Below, piece after piece: positions 8,662 to 20,558 of a stretch of DNA of 64,000 bases. Where the stretch lies: contig NZ_JACHWH010000001.1 in NCBI RefSeq assembly GCF_014191255.1, positions 1,240,001 to 1,304,000 of the forward strand, read 5' to 3'. The translations under genes were made by a program, and so were the position numbers. The notes under the pieces are model-generated. The model had not been told where the DNA came from. It worked only from the letters and a program-made list of their open reading frames with translations, and did no database searches. Source of the DNA: Amycolatopsis bartoniae. GTDB lineage: Bacteria; Actinomycetota; Actinomycetes; Mycobacteriales; Pseudonocardiaceae. Numbering within the stretch: the first letter of the stretch is position 1; every line of letters begins with the position of its first letter.

Positions 8662-9354
8662 TCAGCTCAAGAATGCCCGTAGCAGGGAGGCCGTCCCCTC
8701 CAGGTGTTCCTTCATCGCCTGCCTTGCGGCTGGTGCGTCCCCGGCGAGGATGGACGATACGACGGCCTCGTGTTGGGTGTTCGAGTGTTCCAGGTTCGGT
8801 TCCAGCAAGGGGATCTCGTCCAGTAAACGGTTGACCCTCATGCGCACGTCGGCCACCGCTGAGGTCAAGGAAGCCGAGCCGGTCACCTCTGCGATGGCCA
8901 AATGGAGCCTCGAATCCCGTCGACGGTAATCGGTTAACGAAGCGGATCCGGCTTCCTCCAGCGTCGCGATCAGGTGGTCGCGTCCCGGGTCCCGGAGTGA
9001 GCAAGCCGCCAGCTCTGCTGCTCCCGTTTCCAGCACGTGCCGCAGCCTGAGGGTGTCCTCCAGGTCCGGGCGCTGCTCGTCCACCACCGGCGTCGGGAGG
9101 GTTTCCCGCACGAACGTGCCGCCGTACCGGCCGCGGCGGGACTCGACGTAACCCGCATCCGAGAGGGCGTGCAGGGCCTCGCGGAGGGTCACCCGGCTCA
9201 CCCCGAGGCGCTCGGCCAACTCGCGTTCCGGGGGCAGGCGCTCACCCGCCCCGACCACACCCAGCCGGATCGACTGCAGCAGCCGCTCCACCGTCTCCTC
9301 GAAGGCGTTCCCCGCCCGAACCGGGCGGAACAGCGCCTCGTCCGCACCCGCCAT
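8662..9354 (-). CDS. GntR/FadR-family transcriptional regulator
   Basis: 230 residues. The N-terminal winged helix has the GntR signature LPPERELAERLGVSRVTLREALHALSDAGYVESRRGRYGGTFV at about 37-80. The C-terminal all-helical FCD domain has metal-site residues in the RRDSRLHLAIAEVTGSASL and LEHSNTQHEAVVSSILAGD segments. FCD regulators bind organic acids or amino-acid-derived effectors. Its start is one base after the sdaA stop on the same strand, so it is the last gene of the glycine-riboswitch operon. An effector related to serine, glycine or pyruvate is a reasonable guess, not shown. Confidence 0.9.
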   Translation of the reverse strand: MAGADEALFRPVRAGNAFEETVERLLQSIRLGVVGAGERLPPERELAERLGVSRVTLREALHALSDAGYVESRRGRYGGTFVRETLPTPVVDEQRPDLEDTLRLRHVLETGAAELAACSLRDPGRDHLIATLEEAGSASLTDYRRRDSRLHLAIAEVTGSASLTSAVADVRMRVNRLLDEIPLLEPNLEHSNTQHEAVVSSILAGDAPAARQAMKEHLEGTASLLRAFLS

Positions 9355-9355
9355 G

Positions 9356-10636
9356 TCAGCATTCGATCACGTTGACGGCCAGCCCGCCGCGCGCGGTCTC
9401 CTTGTACTTCACCTTCATGTCCGCGCCGGTCTCCCGCATCGTCTTGATCGCCTTGTCCAGCGTGACCACATGACCACCATCGCCGTGCAGAGCCATCCGC
9501 GCGGCCTGGACCGCCTTCGACGCCCCGATCGCGTTCCGCTCGATGCACGGGATCTGCACGAGACCACCCACCGGATCACACGTCAGCCCCAGGTGGTGCT
9601 CCACCCCGATCTCGGCCGCGTTCTCCACCTGCTCCGGGCTGCCACCGAGCACCTCGGCCAAACCCGCCGCCGCCATCGCACACGCCGAGCCGACCTCGCC
9701 CTGACATCCTACCTCTGCCCCGGAGATCGAACCCGTCGTCTTCAGGATCACGCCGATCGCGCCCGCGGTGAGCAGGAAACGCACCACGCCCGCGTCCGAA
9801 GCGTCCCGCACGAACTGCCGGTAATAGTGCAGCACCGCCGGAATGATGCCCGCCGCACCATTCGTCGGCGCCGTCACCACCCGGCCACCGGAAGCGTTTT
9901 CCTCGTTCACCGCCAGCGCGTACAGGCCCACCCAGTCCATTGCGGACAGTGAATCGGCGGGCTCGGAAAGCAGCTTCGCGTGCAACGCCTTCGCCCGGCG
10001 CCGCACCTTCAGACCGCCCGGCAACACGCCGTCGTGCTCGAAGCCGTTGCGGACACACTCCGCCATGACGTCCCAGATCTTCAGCAGCCCGGACTCGATC
10101 TCCTCACGCGAGCGCCACGAAAGCTCGTTGCGCAGCATGATCTCGCTGACCGGCACACCCTCCGCCCGGCACAGCGCAAGCAGCTCGCCACCGGTGGTGA
10201 ACGGATGCGGCAACTGCGTCGAATCCTCGACGACGCCCTGCTTACCGCGGACGAAACCACCGCCCACCGAGTAGTAGGTGCGCTCCGCCAGCAGCTCGTC
10301 ACCGTACGCGCGGAAGATCATCCCGTTCGGATGCTCCGGCAACGACTTCCGCCGGTGCAACACGAGGTCGACCTCGAAATCCAGCGACGGCTCCGCGTCG
10401 ACGGCCACGGTCTCCGGCCGCTCACCGGACAGTCCTAACAGGACAGCCCGCTCGCTGCCGTGTCCGTGCCCGGTCGCGCCGAGCGAGCCGAACAGCTCGA
10501 CCTTCACCCGCTGCACCCGCGATCGCAACGAACCCAGGCTTTCCAGGAACATCACCGCGGCACGCATCGGCCCGACCGTGTGCGAACTCGACGGGCCGAT
10601 ACCGATCGAGAACAGGTCGAAGACGCTGATGGCCAT
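9356..10636 (-). CDS. sdaA: L-serine ammonia-lyase (single-chain, Fe-S)
   Basis: 426 residues that begin [27 protein letters not shown], the diagnostic N-terminus of the iron-sulfur serine dehydratase beta domain. It continues into the alpha domain, with cysteines in [32 protein letters not shown] and the C-terminal NVIEC, consistent with [4Fe-4S] ligands. The enzyme deaminates L-serine to pyruvate and ammonia in the cytoplasm. It is one base from gcvT and downstream of the glycine riboswitch, so high glycine likely induces disposal of the serine formed from it. A glyA gene linking the two is not in this window. Confidence 0.95.
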   Translation of the reverse strand: MAISVFDLFSIGIGPSSSHTVGPMRAAVMFLESLGSLRSRVQRVKVELFGSLGATGHGHGSERAVLLGLSGERPETVAVDAEPSLDFEVDLVLHRRKSLPEHPNGMIFRAYGDELLAERTYYSVGGGFVRGKQGVVEDSTQLPHPFTTGGELLALCRAEGVPVSEIMLRNELSWRSREEIESGLLKIWDVMAECVRNGFEHDGVLPGGLKVRRRAKALHAKLLSEPADSLSAMDWVGLYALAVNEENASGGRVVTAPTNGAAGIIPAVLHYYRQFVRDASDAGVVRFLLTAGAIGVILKTTGSISGAEVGCQGEVGSACAMAAAGLAEVLGGSPEQVENAAEIGVEHHLGLTCDPVGGLVQIPCIERNAIGASKAVQAARMALHGDGGHVVTLDKAIKTMRETGADMKVKYKETARGGLAVNVIEC

Positions 10637-10637
10637 C

Positions 10638-11714
10638 TCAGTCGCGCCGGTAGAACGGCATCGGCACGACTTCGACCGGCTCCACCCGCCCCCGGATGTC
10701 GACCGACAGACCCGTGCCCGGCTCGCTCAGCTCCTTCGCCACGTACGCCATCGCGATCGGATGACCGAGCGTCGGCGAAAGCGCCCCGCTCGTCACCTCA
10801 CCGACCGCACGCGAGCCGTCCAGCACCTGGTACCCGTGCCGGGGCGCGCGCCGCCCGGAACCCTTGAGTCCCACGAGCACCTCGGCCGGCTCGCGACGGC
10901 TCTCCAGCGCTGCCTTGCCCACGAAGTCCGGCTTCTCGAACTTCACCACGCGTCCCAGCCCGGCGTCGAACGGCGCCCGCGCACTGCTGAGTTCATTGCC
11001 GTACAACGGCATTCCCGCTTCGAGCCGAAGCGTGTCCCGGCACGCGAGACCGGCGGGTAGCAGACCGTGCCCCTCGCCGGCGGCGGTCAGCACGTGCCAC
11101 ACGTCGACGGCCTCGGCCGCCGGAACGTACAGCTCGAAGCCGTCCTCACCCGTGTAACCGGTGCGCGCCAGCAACACGTCGTGACCACGCACCTGCGCGG
11201 GCGTGCTCGCGTAGTACTTCAGGTCCGACAGCTCCGCGTCGCTCACCGAACCGACGATCGCCGCGGAATTCGGGCCTTGCACCGCGATCAGCGCGGTGTC
11301 GGCCGAGCGGTCCTCGACCGCGACGTCGAACTTCTCCGCCCGCGTCCGCAGTTCCGACGCGACGAGCGCCGCGTTGCCCGCGTTGGCCACGACGAGGTAC
11401 TTCTCCTCGGCGAGCCGGTAGACGACGAGGTCGTCCAGCACACCGCCGTCCTCGGCGCAGATCATCGTGTACCGGGCGCGGCCGGGCTTGACCGCGGACA
11501 GCGTGCCGACCAGCGCGAAGTCGAGCGCGTCCGCCGCCTGCGGGCCGGTCAGCTCGATCTCGCCCATGTGCGACAGGTCGAACAGGCCCGCGGCCTCGCG
11601 TACGGCGCGGTGCTCGGCGAGCTCGCTCGAGTACCGCACCGGCATCTCCCAGCCCGCGAAGTCGGTGAACAGCGCGTGTAGTCCTTTGTGGACTCCGTAG
11701 AGCGCGGTGTGCAT
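10638..11714 (-). CDS. gcvT: glycine cleavage system aminomethyltransferase (T-protein)
   Basis: 358 residues. The N-terminus, after [21 protein letters not shown], carries [32 protein letters not shown], which is highly diagnostic of GcvT. Folate-binding and C-terminal barrel segments follow ([30 protein letters not shown]). T-protein transfers the methylene carbon from the aminomethyl-lipoyl H-protein to tetrahydrofolate and releases ammonia. The gap to gcvP is a single base, so the two are cotranscribed. The usual partner gcvH is absent from this operon. Confidence 0.96.
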   Translation of the reverse strand: MHTALYGVHKGLHALFTDFAGWEMPVRYSSELAEHRAVREAAGLFDLSHMGEIELTGPQAADALDFALVGTLSAVKPGRARYTMICAEDGGVLDDLVVYRLAEEKYLVVANAGNAALVASELRTRAEKFDVAVEDRSADTALIAVQGPNSAAIVGSVSDAELSDLKYYASTPAQVRGHDVLLARTGYTGEDGFELYVPAAEAVDVWHVLTAAGEGHGLLPAGLACRDTLRLEAGMPLYGNELSSARAPFDAGLGRVVKFEKPDFVGKAALESRREPAEVLVGLKGSGRRAPRHGYQVLDGSRAVGEVTSGALSPTLGHPIAMAYVAKELSEPGTGLSVDIRGRVEPVEVVPMPFYRRD

Positions 11715-11715
11715 G

Positions 11716-14535
<2,820 letters not shown>

Positions 14536-14565
14536 CGGGAGCTCCTCCATCAGTGGCTGTGGGAA

Positions 14566-14755
14566 CTCCCCCTCTGTCATCGGCACCTGAGAGTTTCACC
14601 GCGTAGCGCGGCTTTCACCTTGGGTGAGACGCGAACGCGCCTGCTTTCCAGAGTGGCCTGGCCAGAAGCGGTAACTGGTACCTGAGAGATTGGCGGGGAT
14701 GTTGCTCCTTCGGTGCCCCGTCTGACGACGAGGACTCTCCCGCTCCGGCTCGTGA
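14566..14755 (-). promoter_or_regulatory. tandem glycine riboswitch upstream of gcvP
   Basis: Read on the minus strand, aptamer 1 has gcgggagagtcc, then caccgaaggagcaa, then aatctctcaggtac. Aptamer 2 has gtctcacccaaggtgaaagc, then aactctcaggtgcc and gatgacagaggggga just before the gcvP ribosome site. These are the conserved core segments of the glycine aptamer, present twice with a short linker, the classic cooperative arrangement. In most bacteria this element turns on glycine cleavage genes when glycine is abundant. A possible -10 (TATAGACT, about 14781-14788) lies upstream. Confidence 0.92.
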
Positions 14756-14794
14756 CGGCCCATGTTCAGTTGTGGGCGTCAGTCTATAGCGCCA

Positions 14795-14839
14795 CCGCCC
14801 CCGGGGCGAAGTGGCAGCGAGGCAGCTCACCGGGGGCGG
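14795..14839. terminator. GC-rich hairpin after the SDR gene
   Basis: Perfect 10-bp arms, ccgcccccgg at 14795-14804 and ccgggggcgg at 14830-14839, lie just beyond the SDR stop on the minus strand. There is no T-run, so it may be a U-less actinobacterial terminator or simply a stable hairpin. It separates the amine operon from the riboswitch promoter. Confidence 0.5.
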
Positions 14840-14851
14840 CGTCCGCCGGAC

Positions 14852-15616
14852 CTACAGCGGCGTGACGTACGCGCCGCTGATCCCGCCGTCGACGAGGAAC
14901 TGCGACGCGGTGATGAACGAAGCATCGTCGCTCGCGAGGAACGCGACCGCGGCGGCGATCTCCGTGGGTTCGGCGAAGCGGCCCAGCGGCACGTGGACCA
15001 GACGGCGGGCGGCGCGCTCCGGGTCCTTCGCGAAGAGCTCCTGTAGCAACGGAGTGTTGACCGGCCCGGGACAGAGCGCGTTCACGCGGATGCCCTCCCG
15101 CGCGAACTGCACGCCCAGCTCGCGCGTCATCGACAGCACGCCGCCCTTGGAGGCGGTGTACGAGATCTGCGAGGTCGCCGCGCCCATGACCGCGACGAAG
15201 GACGCCGTGTTGACGATCGAGCCCTTGCCCTGGCGCTGCATGTGCGGAATGGCGTACTTGCAGCACAGGTACACCGACGTCAGGTTGACCTCCTGCACCC
15301 GCTTCCACGCTTCGAGCCCGGTGGTCAGGATCGAGTCGTCCTCGGGCGGGGAGATGCCGGCGTTGTTGAACGCGACGTCGAGCGAGCCGAACCTGTCCAC
15401 TGTGGTCTGAAAGAGGGCCTCGACCTGGGCCTCGTTGGTGACGTCGGTGGCGATGAACTCCCCGTCGACCTCGTCCGCGGCGGCCTTCCCCGAGGACGCG
15501 TCGACGTCGGCGATCACGACCTTCGCGCCCTCGCTCGCCAGCCGCCGCGCCGTGGCGAGGCCGATCCCGCTGCCGCCGCCGGTGATGACGGCGACCCGGC
15601 CCTCGAACCGCTGCAT
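14852..15616 (-). CDS. short-chain dehydrogenase/reductase (SDR)
   Basis: 254 residues of a classical SDR. The cofactor motif TGGGSGIG is at about 13-20, NNAG near 88, catalytic Ser in FVAVMGAATSQIS, and YTASKGG (Tyr and Lys) follows. ADVD after beta-2 favours NAD(H). I chose the ATG at 15616: GGAGAGG is well spaced upstream of it, while the TTG at 15622 is too close. It is 2 bases from the aldehyde dehydrogenase gene, so it is the last gene of a four-gene operon. Its substrate is unknown; an alcohol/carbonyl step in the same amine or polyol breakdown is likely. Confidence 0.88.
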   Translation of the reverse strand: MQRFEGRVAVITGGGSGIGLATARRLASEGAKVVIADVDASSGKAAADEVDGEFIATDVTNEAQVEALFQTTVDRFGSLDVAFNNAGISPPEDDSILTTGLEAWKRVQEVNLTSVYLCCKYAIPHMQRQGKGSIVNTASFVAVMGAATSQISYTASKGGVLSMTRELGVQFAREGIRVNALCPGPVNTPLLQELFAKDPERAARRLVHVPLGRFAEPTEIAAAVAFLASDDASFITASQFLVDGGISGAYVTPL

Positions 15617-15618
15617 GC

Positions 15619-16983
15619 TCAACCCTCTCCACCTTCAGTGCTCAGGAAGACGTTCTTGACCTCGGTGAACGCGTCCAGGGCATCCGGCCCCAGCTCGCGC
15701 CCCAGCCCGGACTGCTTGAACCCGCCGAACGGCGTCCAGTACCGCACGGAGGAATGGGAGTTGACCGACAGGTTCCCGGCCTCGACGGCCCGCGAGACCC
15801 GGAAAGCACGTCCAACGTCGGACGTCCAGATGGACCCGGACAGCCCGTACTCGGTGTCGTTCGCCAGGCGGACCGCGTCGGCCTCGTCCGTGAACGGGAC
15901 GACCGCGACCACCGGGCCGAAGATCTCCTCCGTGACCAGCGGGTCGGTCAGCGATGTCGGTGTGACGACCGTCGGCGGGAACCAGAAGCCCGGCCCGTCC
16001 GGCGCCTCGCCGCGGAAGGCGACGGGCGTGTCGTCGGAGAGGTAGGACGTCACACGTTCTCTCTGGCGCGCGGAGATCAGCGGGCCCATCTCGGTGCCCT
16101 CGGCCGCGGGGTCACCGACCACGACGCCCTTCACCGCGGGTTCGAGCAGTTCCAGGAACCGGTCGTAGACCGTCGACTGGACCAGGATCCGCGAACGCGC
16201 GCAGCAGTCCTGGCCGGCGTTGTCGAACACGCCGTAGGGCGCGGTGGCGGCGGCCTTCTCCAGGTCCGCGTCGGCGAAGACGATGTTCGCGCTCTTGCCA
16301 CCGAGCTCCAGCGTCACGCGCTTCACCTGCTCCGCGCACCCGGCCATGATCCGCTTGCCGACCGCCGTCGAGCCGGTGAACACGACCTTCCGCACGGCCG
16401 GATGCGTCACGAACCGCTGCCCCACCACCGGCCCCTCGCCCGGCAGCACCTGGAACACGTCCGCCGGGATCCCGGCTTCGCGCGCCAGCTCGGCCAGCCG
16501 CAGCGCCGTGAGCGGGGTCAGCTCGGCGGGCTTGAGCACGACGGTGTTCCCGGCCGCGAGCGCCGGGGCGAACCCCCACGCGGCGATCGGCATCGGGAAG
16601 TTCCACGGCACGATGATCCCGACCACGCCCAGCGGCTCGTGGAAGGTCACGTTCACCCCGCCGGGCACCGGAATCTGCTTGCCGTGCAGGCGTTCCGGGG
16701 CCGCCGCGTAGAAGTGCAGCACGTCGCGCACGTTGCCCGCCTCCCAGCGGGCGTTGCCGAGCGTATGGCCGGAGTTGGTGACCTCCAGCCGCGCGAGGTG
16801 TTCGAGGTCCGCGTCGACGGCGTCGGCGAAGCGCCGCAGCAGGCGCGCGCGGTCGCCCGGCGCGACGGCCCGCCACGCCGGCAGCGCCGCCTGCGCCCGC
16901 GCGATGGCCGCGTCGGTCTCCTCGACCGACGTCAGCTCGACCGTCGCGACGACCTCCTCGGTCGCCGGGTTGATCACCTGCAT
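15619..16983 (-). CDS. NAD(P)-dependent aldehyde dehydrogenase
   Basis: 454 residues of the ALDH superfamily. FTGSTAVGKRIM binds the cofactor, LELGGKSANIVFADADL has the general-base Glu, and the catalytic Cys lies in NAGQDCCARSRILV. The C-terminal FGGFKQSGLGRELG is typical of aminoaldehyde/betaine-aldehyde type enzymes. The ATG at 16983 gives the natural N-terminus MQVINPATEEVV; the longer frame lacks homology. It overlaps the preceding hydrolase gene by 10 bases. With a glutamine-synthetase-like ligase and a PuuD-like hydrolase in one operon, a gamma-glutamyl-aminoaldehyde substrate is the best inference. Confidence 0.92.
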   Translation of the reverse strand: MQVINPATEEVVATVELTSVEETDAAIARAQAALPAWRAVAPGDRARLLRRFADAVDADLEHLARLEVTNSGHTLGNARWEAGNVRDVLHFYAAAPERLHGKQIPVPGGVNVTFHEPLGVVGIIVPWNFPMPIAAWGFAPALAAGNTVVLKPAELTPLTALRLAELAREAGIPADVFQVLPGEGPVVGQRFVTHPAVRKVVFTGSTAVGKRIMAGCAEQVKRVTLELGGKSANIVFADADLEKAAATAPYGVFDNAGQDCCARSRILVQSTVYDRFLELLEPAVKGVVVGDPAAEGTEMGPLISARQRERVTSYLSDDTPVAFRGEAPDGPGFWFPPTVVTPTSLTDPLVTEEIFGPVVAVVPFTDEADAVRLANDTEYGLSGSIWTSDVGRAFRVSRAVEAGNLSVNSHSSVRYWTPFGGFKQSGLGRELGPDALDAFTEVKNVFLSTEGGEG

Positions 16984-17678
16984 GAAGCCTCCACCAGTGC
17001 CGCGAACAGCCTTACGTCCTCGATGTCCTGCTCCGGATGCCACTGCACGCCCAGCACGAACCGTTCACCCGGCAGCTCGACGGCCTCGACCGTGCCGTCC
17101 GCCGCCCAGCCCACGGCCCGCAGACCCGTACCCAGCGCGTCGATCGCCTGGTGGTGGTAGCAGTGCCCTTTCGCCTCCGCACCAAGGATTTCCGCGGCCC
17201 GGCTGCCCTCGGCGAGGGTGATCCGGTTGTGCCCGTAGCTCGCGGGCCCCGGCTGGTGGTCGGCGTGTCCCACCGCGTCGGGCAGGTGCTGGATCAGCGT
17301 GCCGCCGAGCGCGACGTTGAGCACCTGGATTCCCCGGCACACGCCGAGGATCGGCAGGCCGCGGTCGAGTGCTTCGCGGGTCAGCGCGAACTCGAACCCG
17401 TCGCGCTCCGGCCGGGTCACCGTCTTCTCGTGCGCGTTCCGCCCATACCGGGCGGGGTCGACGTCCGCGCCTCCGGTGATCACCAAGGCGTCCACAGCGG
17501 ACAGTGCGGAAGTGTCCTCCCCCACCGAGGGCAGCAACACGGGGATACCACCGCCGTTGACCACGGCGTCCACATAGGAGCGTGGGAGCAACGCCGCCGG
17601 GGTGTCCCACACTCCCCACCGGGCCTGCTCCACGTAGGTGCTGAGCCCGATGATCGGCTTAGAGCCGCTCGAAACCAC
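16974..17678 (-). CDS. class I glutamine-amidotransferase-like hydrolase (peptidase C26, PuuD-like)
   Basis: 234 residues starting near KPIIGLSTYVEQARWGVWD, the usual C26 N-terminus. The nucleophile elbow is GLPILGVCRGIQVLN, with Cys at about 114. VITGGADVDPARYG and the C-terminal GVQWHPEQD supply the rest of the triad and site. The E. coli homologue PuuD cleaves gamma-glutamyl-GABA to glutamate and GABA. It overlaps the ligase gene by 20 bases and the ALDH gene by 10, so the three are translationally coupled. Confidence 0.9.
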   Translation of the reverse strand: MVSSGSKPIIGLSTYVEQARWGVWDTPAALLPRSYVDAVVNGGGIPVLLPSVGEDTSALSAVDALVITGGADVDPARYGRNAHEKTVTRPERDGFEFALTREALDRGLPILGVCRGIQVLNVALGGTLIQHLPDAVGHADHQPGPASYGHNRITLAEGSRAAEILGAEAKGHCYHHQAIDALGTGLRAVGWAADGTVEAVELPGERFVLGVQWHPEQDIEDVRLFAALVEASCR

Positions 17679-19023
17679 GGATCCGCTCCCAGTCGGTGAC
17701 GGCGGCGTCGAACGCGGCCAGCTCGACGCGCGCGGCGTTCAGGTAGTGCGCGATGACCTCGTCGCCGAACGCGGCGCGGGCGACCTTGCTGTCGGACAGC
17801 AGCTGCGCCGCGTCACGCAGGTTCGAGGGCACCGTCGGCTTGTCCGAACCATAGGCGTTGCCGATGAACTCCGGCTCCAGCGGCAGCTCGTTCTCGATGC
17901 CGTGCAGCCCGGCGGCGATGAGCGCCGCGACCGCGAGGTACGGGTTCACGTCGCCGCCGGGCACCCTGTTCTCCACCCGCAGCGACTGCCCGTGCCCGAC
18001 GACACGCAGCGCGCACGTCCGGTTGTCGGTGCCCCACGCCACCGCCGTGGGCGCGAAGCTGCCGGGCACGAAACGCTTGTAGGAGTTGATGTTCGGGGCG
18101 AAGAAGTACGTAAGCTCACGCAGGCAGGCCAGCTGACCGGCCAGGAAGTGCTCCATCGTCCTGGAGAAGCCGCCCGGCCCGTCGCCCGCGAGCACCGGCT
18201 CGCCGTCGGCGGAGCGCAGGCTGATGTGGATATGGCAGGAGTTGCCCTCACGCTCGTTGAACTTCGCCATGAAGGTCAGGCTCCGCCCTTCCTGCGCGGC
18301 GATCTCCTTGGCGCCCGTCTTGTAGACGCTGTGGTTGTCGCAAGTGGACAAGGCATCCGTGTAGCGGAAAGCGATTTCGTGCTGGCCCGGGTTGCACTCG
18401 CCCTTCGCGGACTCGACGTACATCCCCGCGTCACGCATCTCGTTGCGGATCCGGCGCAGCAGCGGCTCGATCCGGCCCGTGCCGAGCAGCGAATAGTCCA
18501 CATTGTACTGGTTCGCCGGGGTCAGGTCGCGGTATCCGCTCCACCAGGCCGATTCGTACGAGTCGTCGAAGACGATGAACTCCAGCTCGGTGCCGACGAA
18601 CGCGGCGAGCCCGCGCTCGGCCAGCCGGTCCAGCTGGCGGCGCAGCACCTGCCGCGGCGACACCGCGACCTCGCCGCCCTGCACGCGCTCGACGTCCGCG
18701 AGCACCAGCGCCGTGCCCTCGTGCCAGGGAACCAGTCGCAGGGTCGACAGGTCCGGGCGCAGCACGAAGTCGCCGTAACCGCGCTCCCACGACGAGATTT
18801 CGTAGCCCTCGACGGTGTTCATGTCCACGTCGACGGCGAGCAGGTAGTTGCACGCCTCGGTGGCGTGCGGCACGACCTCGTTGACGAAGTAGTCGGCCGC
18901 GCACCGCTTGCCCTGCAGGCGGCCCTGCATGTCGGTCATGGCGACGAGCACGGTGTCGACCACGTCTTCATCGACCAGTTCACGCAAGCGGTCCACGGTG
19001 AGGATGCCCCTGGCACTGTTCAT
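17659..19023 (-). CDS. glutamine synthetase family ligase (gamma-glutamyl-amine synthetase type)
   Basis: 454 residues with the GS beta-grasp and catalytic domains: FVGTELEFIVFDD, ECNPGQHEIAFRYTDAL, NSCHIHISL and the phosphate-loop equivalent KRFVPGSFAPTAVAWG. It lacks the adenylylation-site signature of GlnA1. It resembles the GlnA3/GlnA4/PuuA class that glutamylates polyamines or ethanolamine for catabolism. I chose the ATG at 19023 with GGAAGG eight bases upstream. It heads the operon with PuuD-like and ALDH genes and is divergent from tetR across a palindromic operator. No polyamine oxidase or permease is next to it. Confidence 0.88.
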   Translation of the reverse strand: MNSARGILTVDRLRELVDEDVVDTVLVAMTDMQGRLQGKRCAADYFVNEVVPHATEACNYLLAVDVDMNTVEGYEISSWERGYGDFVLRPDLSTLRLVPWHEGTALVLADVERVQGGEVAVSPRQVLRRQLDRLAERGLAAFVGTELEFIVFDDSYESAWWSGYRDLTPANQYNVDYSLLGTGRIEPLLRRIRNEMRDAGMYVESAKGECNPGQHEIAFRYTDALSTCDNHSVYKTGAKEIAAQEGRSLTFMAKFNEREGNSCHIHISLRSADGEPVLAGDGPGGFSRTMEHFLAGQLACLRELTYFFAPNINSYKRFVPGSFAPTAVAWGTDNRTCALRVVGHGQSLRVENRVPGGDVNPYLAVAALIAAGLHGIENELPLEPEFIGNAYGSDKPTVPSNLRDAAQLLSDSKVARAAFGDEVIAHYLNAARVELAAFDAAVTDWERIRGFERL

Positions 19024-19100
19024 CCGCACACCCTTCCGCGCCGCCGCACACCCCGTCAAAGGGCTACTATTGGTCCATTGGAAGCGGCTGTCAAGAGGGC

Positions 19101-19124
19101 GTATTGGAGGCTAGTCTCCAATAC
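19101..19124. promoter_or_regulatory. perfect inverted repeat, probable TetR operator
   Basis: GTATTGGAG at 19101-19109 and CTCCAATAC at 19116-19124 form perfect 9-bp arms around a 6-base CTAG-centred spacer. It ends immediately before the tetR ATG at 19125 and lies in the divergent region of the ligase operon. A second ATTGG-spacer-ATTGG motif is just upstream (about 19069-19081). Position and symmetry fit autoregulation plus control of the amine operon. Confidence 0.72.
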
Positions 19125-19721
19125 ATGGGGAGGCCGCCGAGGCACGGTGAGGACGAGCTGCTGGACGCGGCCGTTCGCCTGTTCGCCGAGGGCGGCGCCC
19201 GGGCGGTCACGATGGCGGCCGTCGCCAGGGAGGCCGGAGCGCCGAGCGGTTCGGTGTACCACCGCTTCGCCGACCGGTCGTCCCTGCTGGCCGCGTTGTG
19301 GCTGCGCACGGTTCAGCGCTTCCACTCCGGCTACCTGCCCGTTCTCGCCGAGGAGCCTCCGATCGAGGCTGCCATACGTTCAACGTCCTACGTCATACGT
19401 TGGTCGCGCGATCACCTGGAAGAGACGCAGGTGCTCTACGCGGGCAAGCGGGCCTTCGGCGAGGCGGAGTGGTCGGCCGAACATCACGCCGCCGCGAAGG
19501 AGACCGACCAGAACCTGGAGCACGCGTGGCGCGGACTGCTGCGCCGGCTGCGGCCCGCGACCGGGCAGCGCACCGACGAGCTGCTGCTCGTGCTCGTCGA
19601 CCTGCCGTACGGCGCGCTGCGGCGGTACCTGGAACAGGGGCAGGCGCCGCCGGCGCGCACGATCGACCTGGTCGCACGGGCGGCCAGGACCCTGCTGAGC
19701 GGAGGGGAAGCAGATGGCTGA
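19125..19721 (+). CDS. TetR-family transcriptional regulator
   Basis: 198 residues. The N-terminal HTH domain runs RHGEDELLDAAVRLFAEGGARAVTMAAVAREAGAPSGSVYHRFADRSSLLAALW, a textbook TetR DNA-binding helix set; the rest is a ligand domain. I prefer the ATG at 19125 over the TTG at 19104, which lies within the palindrome. With the operator directly before the ATG, the transcript is likely leaderless. It shares a divergent promoter with the gamma-glutamyl-amine operon and overlaps the amidohydrolase gene by 8 bases. Confidence 0.9.
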   Translation: MGRPPRHGEDELLDAAVRLFAEGGARAVTMAAVAREAGAPSGSVYHRFADRSSLLAALWLRTVQRFHSGYLPVLAEEPPIEAAIRSTSYVIRWSRDHLEETQVLYAGKRAFGEAEWSAEHHAAAKETDQNLEHAWRGLLRRLRPATGQRTDELLLVLVDLPYGALRRYLEQGQAPPARTIDLVARAARTLLSGGEADG

Positions 19722-20532
19722 GGAGATCATCGACGTCTGGATGCAGCAGCCGAACCAGCGGTTCCTCGACCAGCGGTGGCTGGAGCCGCTACTGCGCTGG
19801 ACGGGGATGGAGCGCATGGTCCCGCCGGTCTCGGCGACGCTCGGCGCGATGGACCAGGCCGGGGTGCGAGTCGGTCTCGTGTCGGCCTGGCACGGGCCGC
19901 AGGGCGTGCTGATCTCGAACGACGAGGTGGCCGAGTTGGTCAACCGTCAACCGGACCGCTTCGCCGGGGTCGCGACGGTCGACCTCACCGACCCCGTGCG
20001 TGCGGTGCGGGAGATCCGGCGGTGCGTGCGGGACCTCGGGTTCGTGGGCGTGCGGGTCGTGCCGTGGCTGTGGAACCTGCCGCCGAACGACCGGCGCTAC
20101 TACCCGGTGTACGTGGCGTGCGTGGAGGAGGACGTGCCGTTCTGCACGCAGATCGGGCACACCGGGCCGCTGTGCCCGTCCGAGCCGGGGCGGCCGATCC
20201 CGTACCTGGACGAGGTGCTGCTGGACTTCCCGCAGTTGGTCGTCGTCGGCGGGCACGTCGGGTACCCGTGGCTGGCGGAGGTGCTTTCGCTGGCGCGGAA
20301 GTACCCGAACTTCTACGTCGACACGTCCGCGTACGCCGTGCACCGGCTGCCGCCGGAGCTGGTGGAGTTCATGCGCAAGGAGGGGCGGACGCGGGTGCTG
20401 TTCGGCAGCAACTACCCGATGCTCACGCCCGCCCAGTGCCTCAAGCGGCTCGACGAACTGCAGCTCGGCGCGGAGGCGCGGGAGCTGTTCCTGGCGGGCA
20501 ACGCCCGGCGCGTGTTCTCGTTACCGCTCTAG
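19714..20532 (+). CDS. amidohydrolase-2 family TIM-barrel protein with altered metal site
   Basis: 272 residues of the PF04909-type barrel (ACMSD and aromatic-acid decarboxylase relatives). The histidines in QIGHTGP and VVGGHVGYPWL and the terminal LFGSNYPMLTP and NARRVFSL are recognisable. The N-terminal metal motif, usually DxHxH, reads IDVWMQQ, and the usual GSDYP aspartate is Asn. The protein may therefore be metal-free or use a different site. It overlaps tetR by 8 bases and is probably cotranscribed with it. Substrate unknown. Confidence 0.78.
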   Translation: MAEEIIDVWMQQPNQRFLDQRWLEPLLRWTGMERMVPPVSATLGAMDQAGVRVGLVSAWHGPQGVLISNDEVAELVNRQPDRFAGVATVDLTDPVRAVREIRRCVRDLGFVGVRVVPWLWNLPPNDRRYYPVYVACVEEDVPFCTQIGHTGPLCPSEPGRPIPYLDEVLLDFPQLVVVGGHVGYPWLAEVLSLARKYPNFYVDTSAYAVHRLPPELVEFMRKEGRTRVLFGSNYPMLTPAQCLKRLDELQLGAEARELFLAGNARRVFSLPL

Positions 20533-20558
20533 CGCCAGCCCCTCGCCCACCACCGCCC

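Noticed and set aside
9353-9952. Plus-strand frame opposite sdaA
   Set aside because: Antisense to a strongly conserved enzyme; His/Arg-rich shadow.
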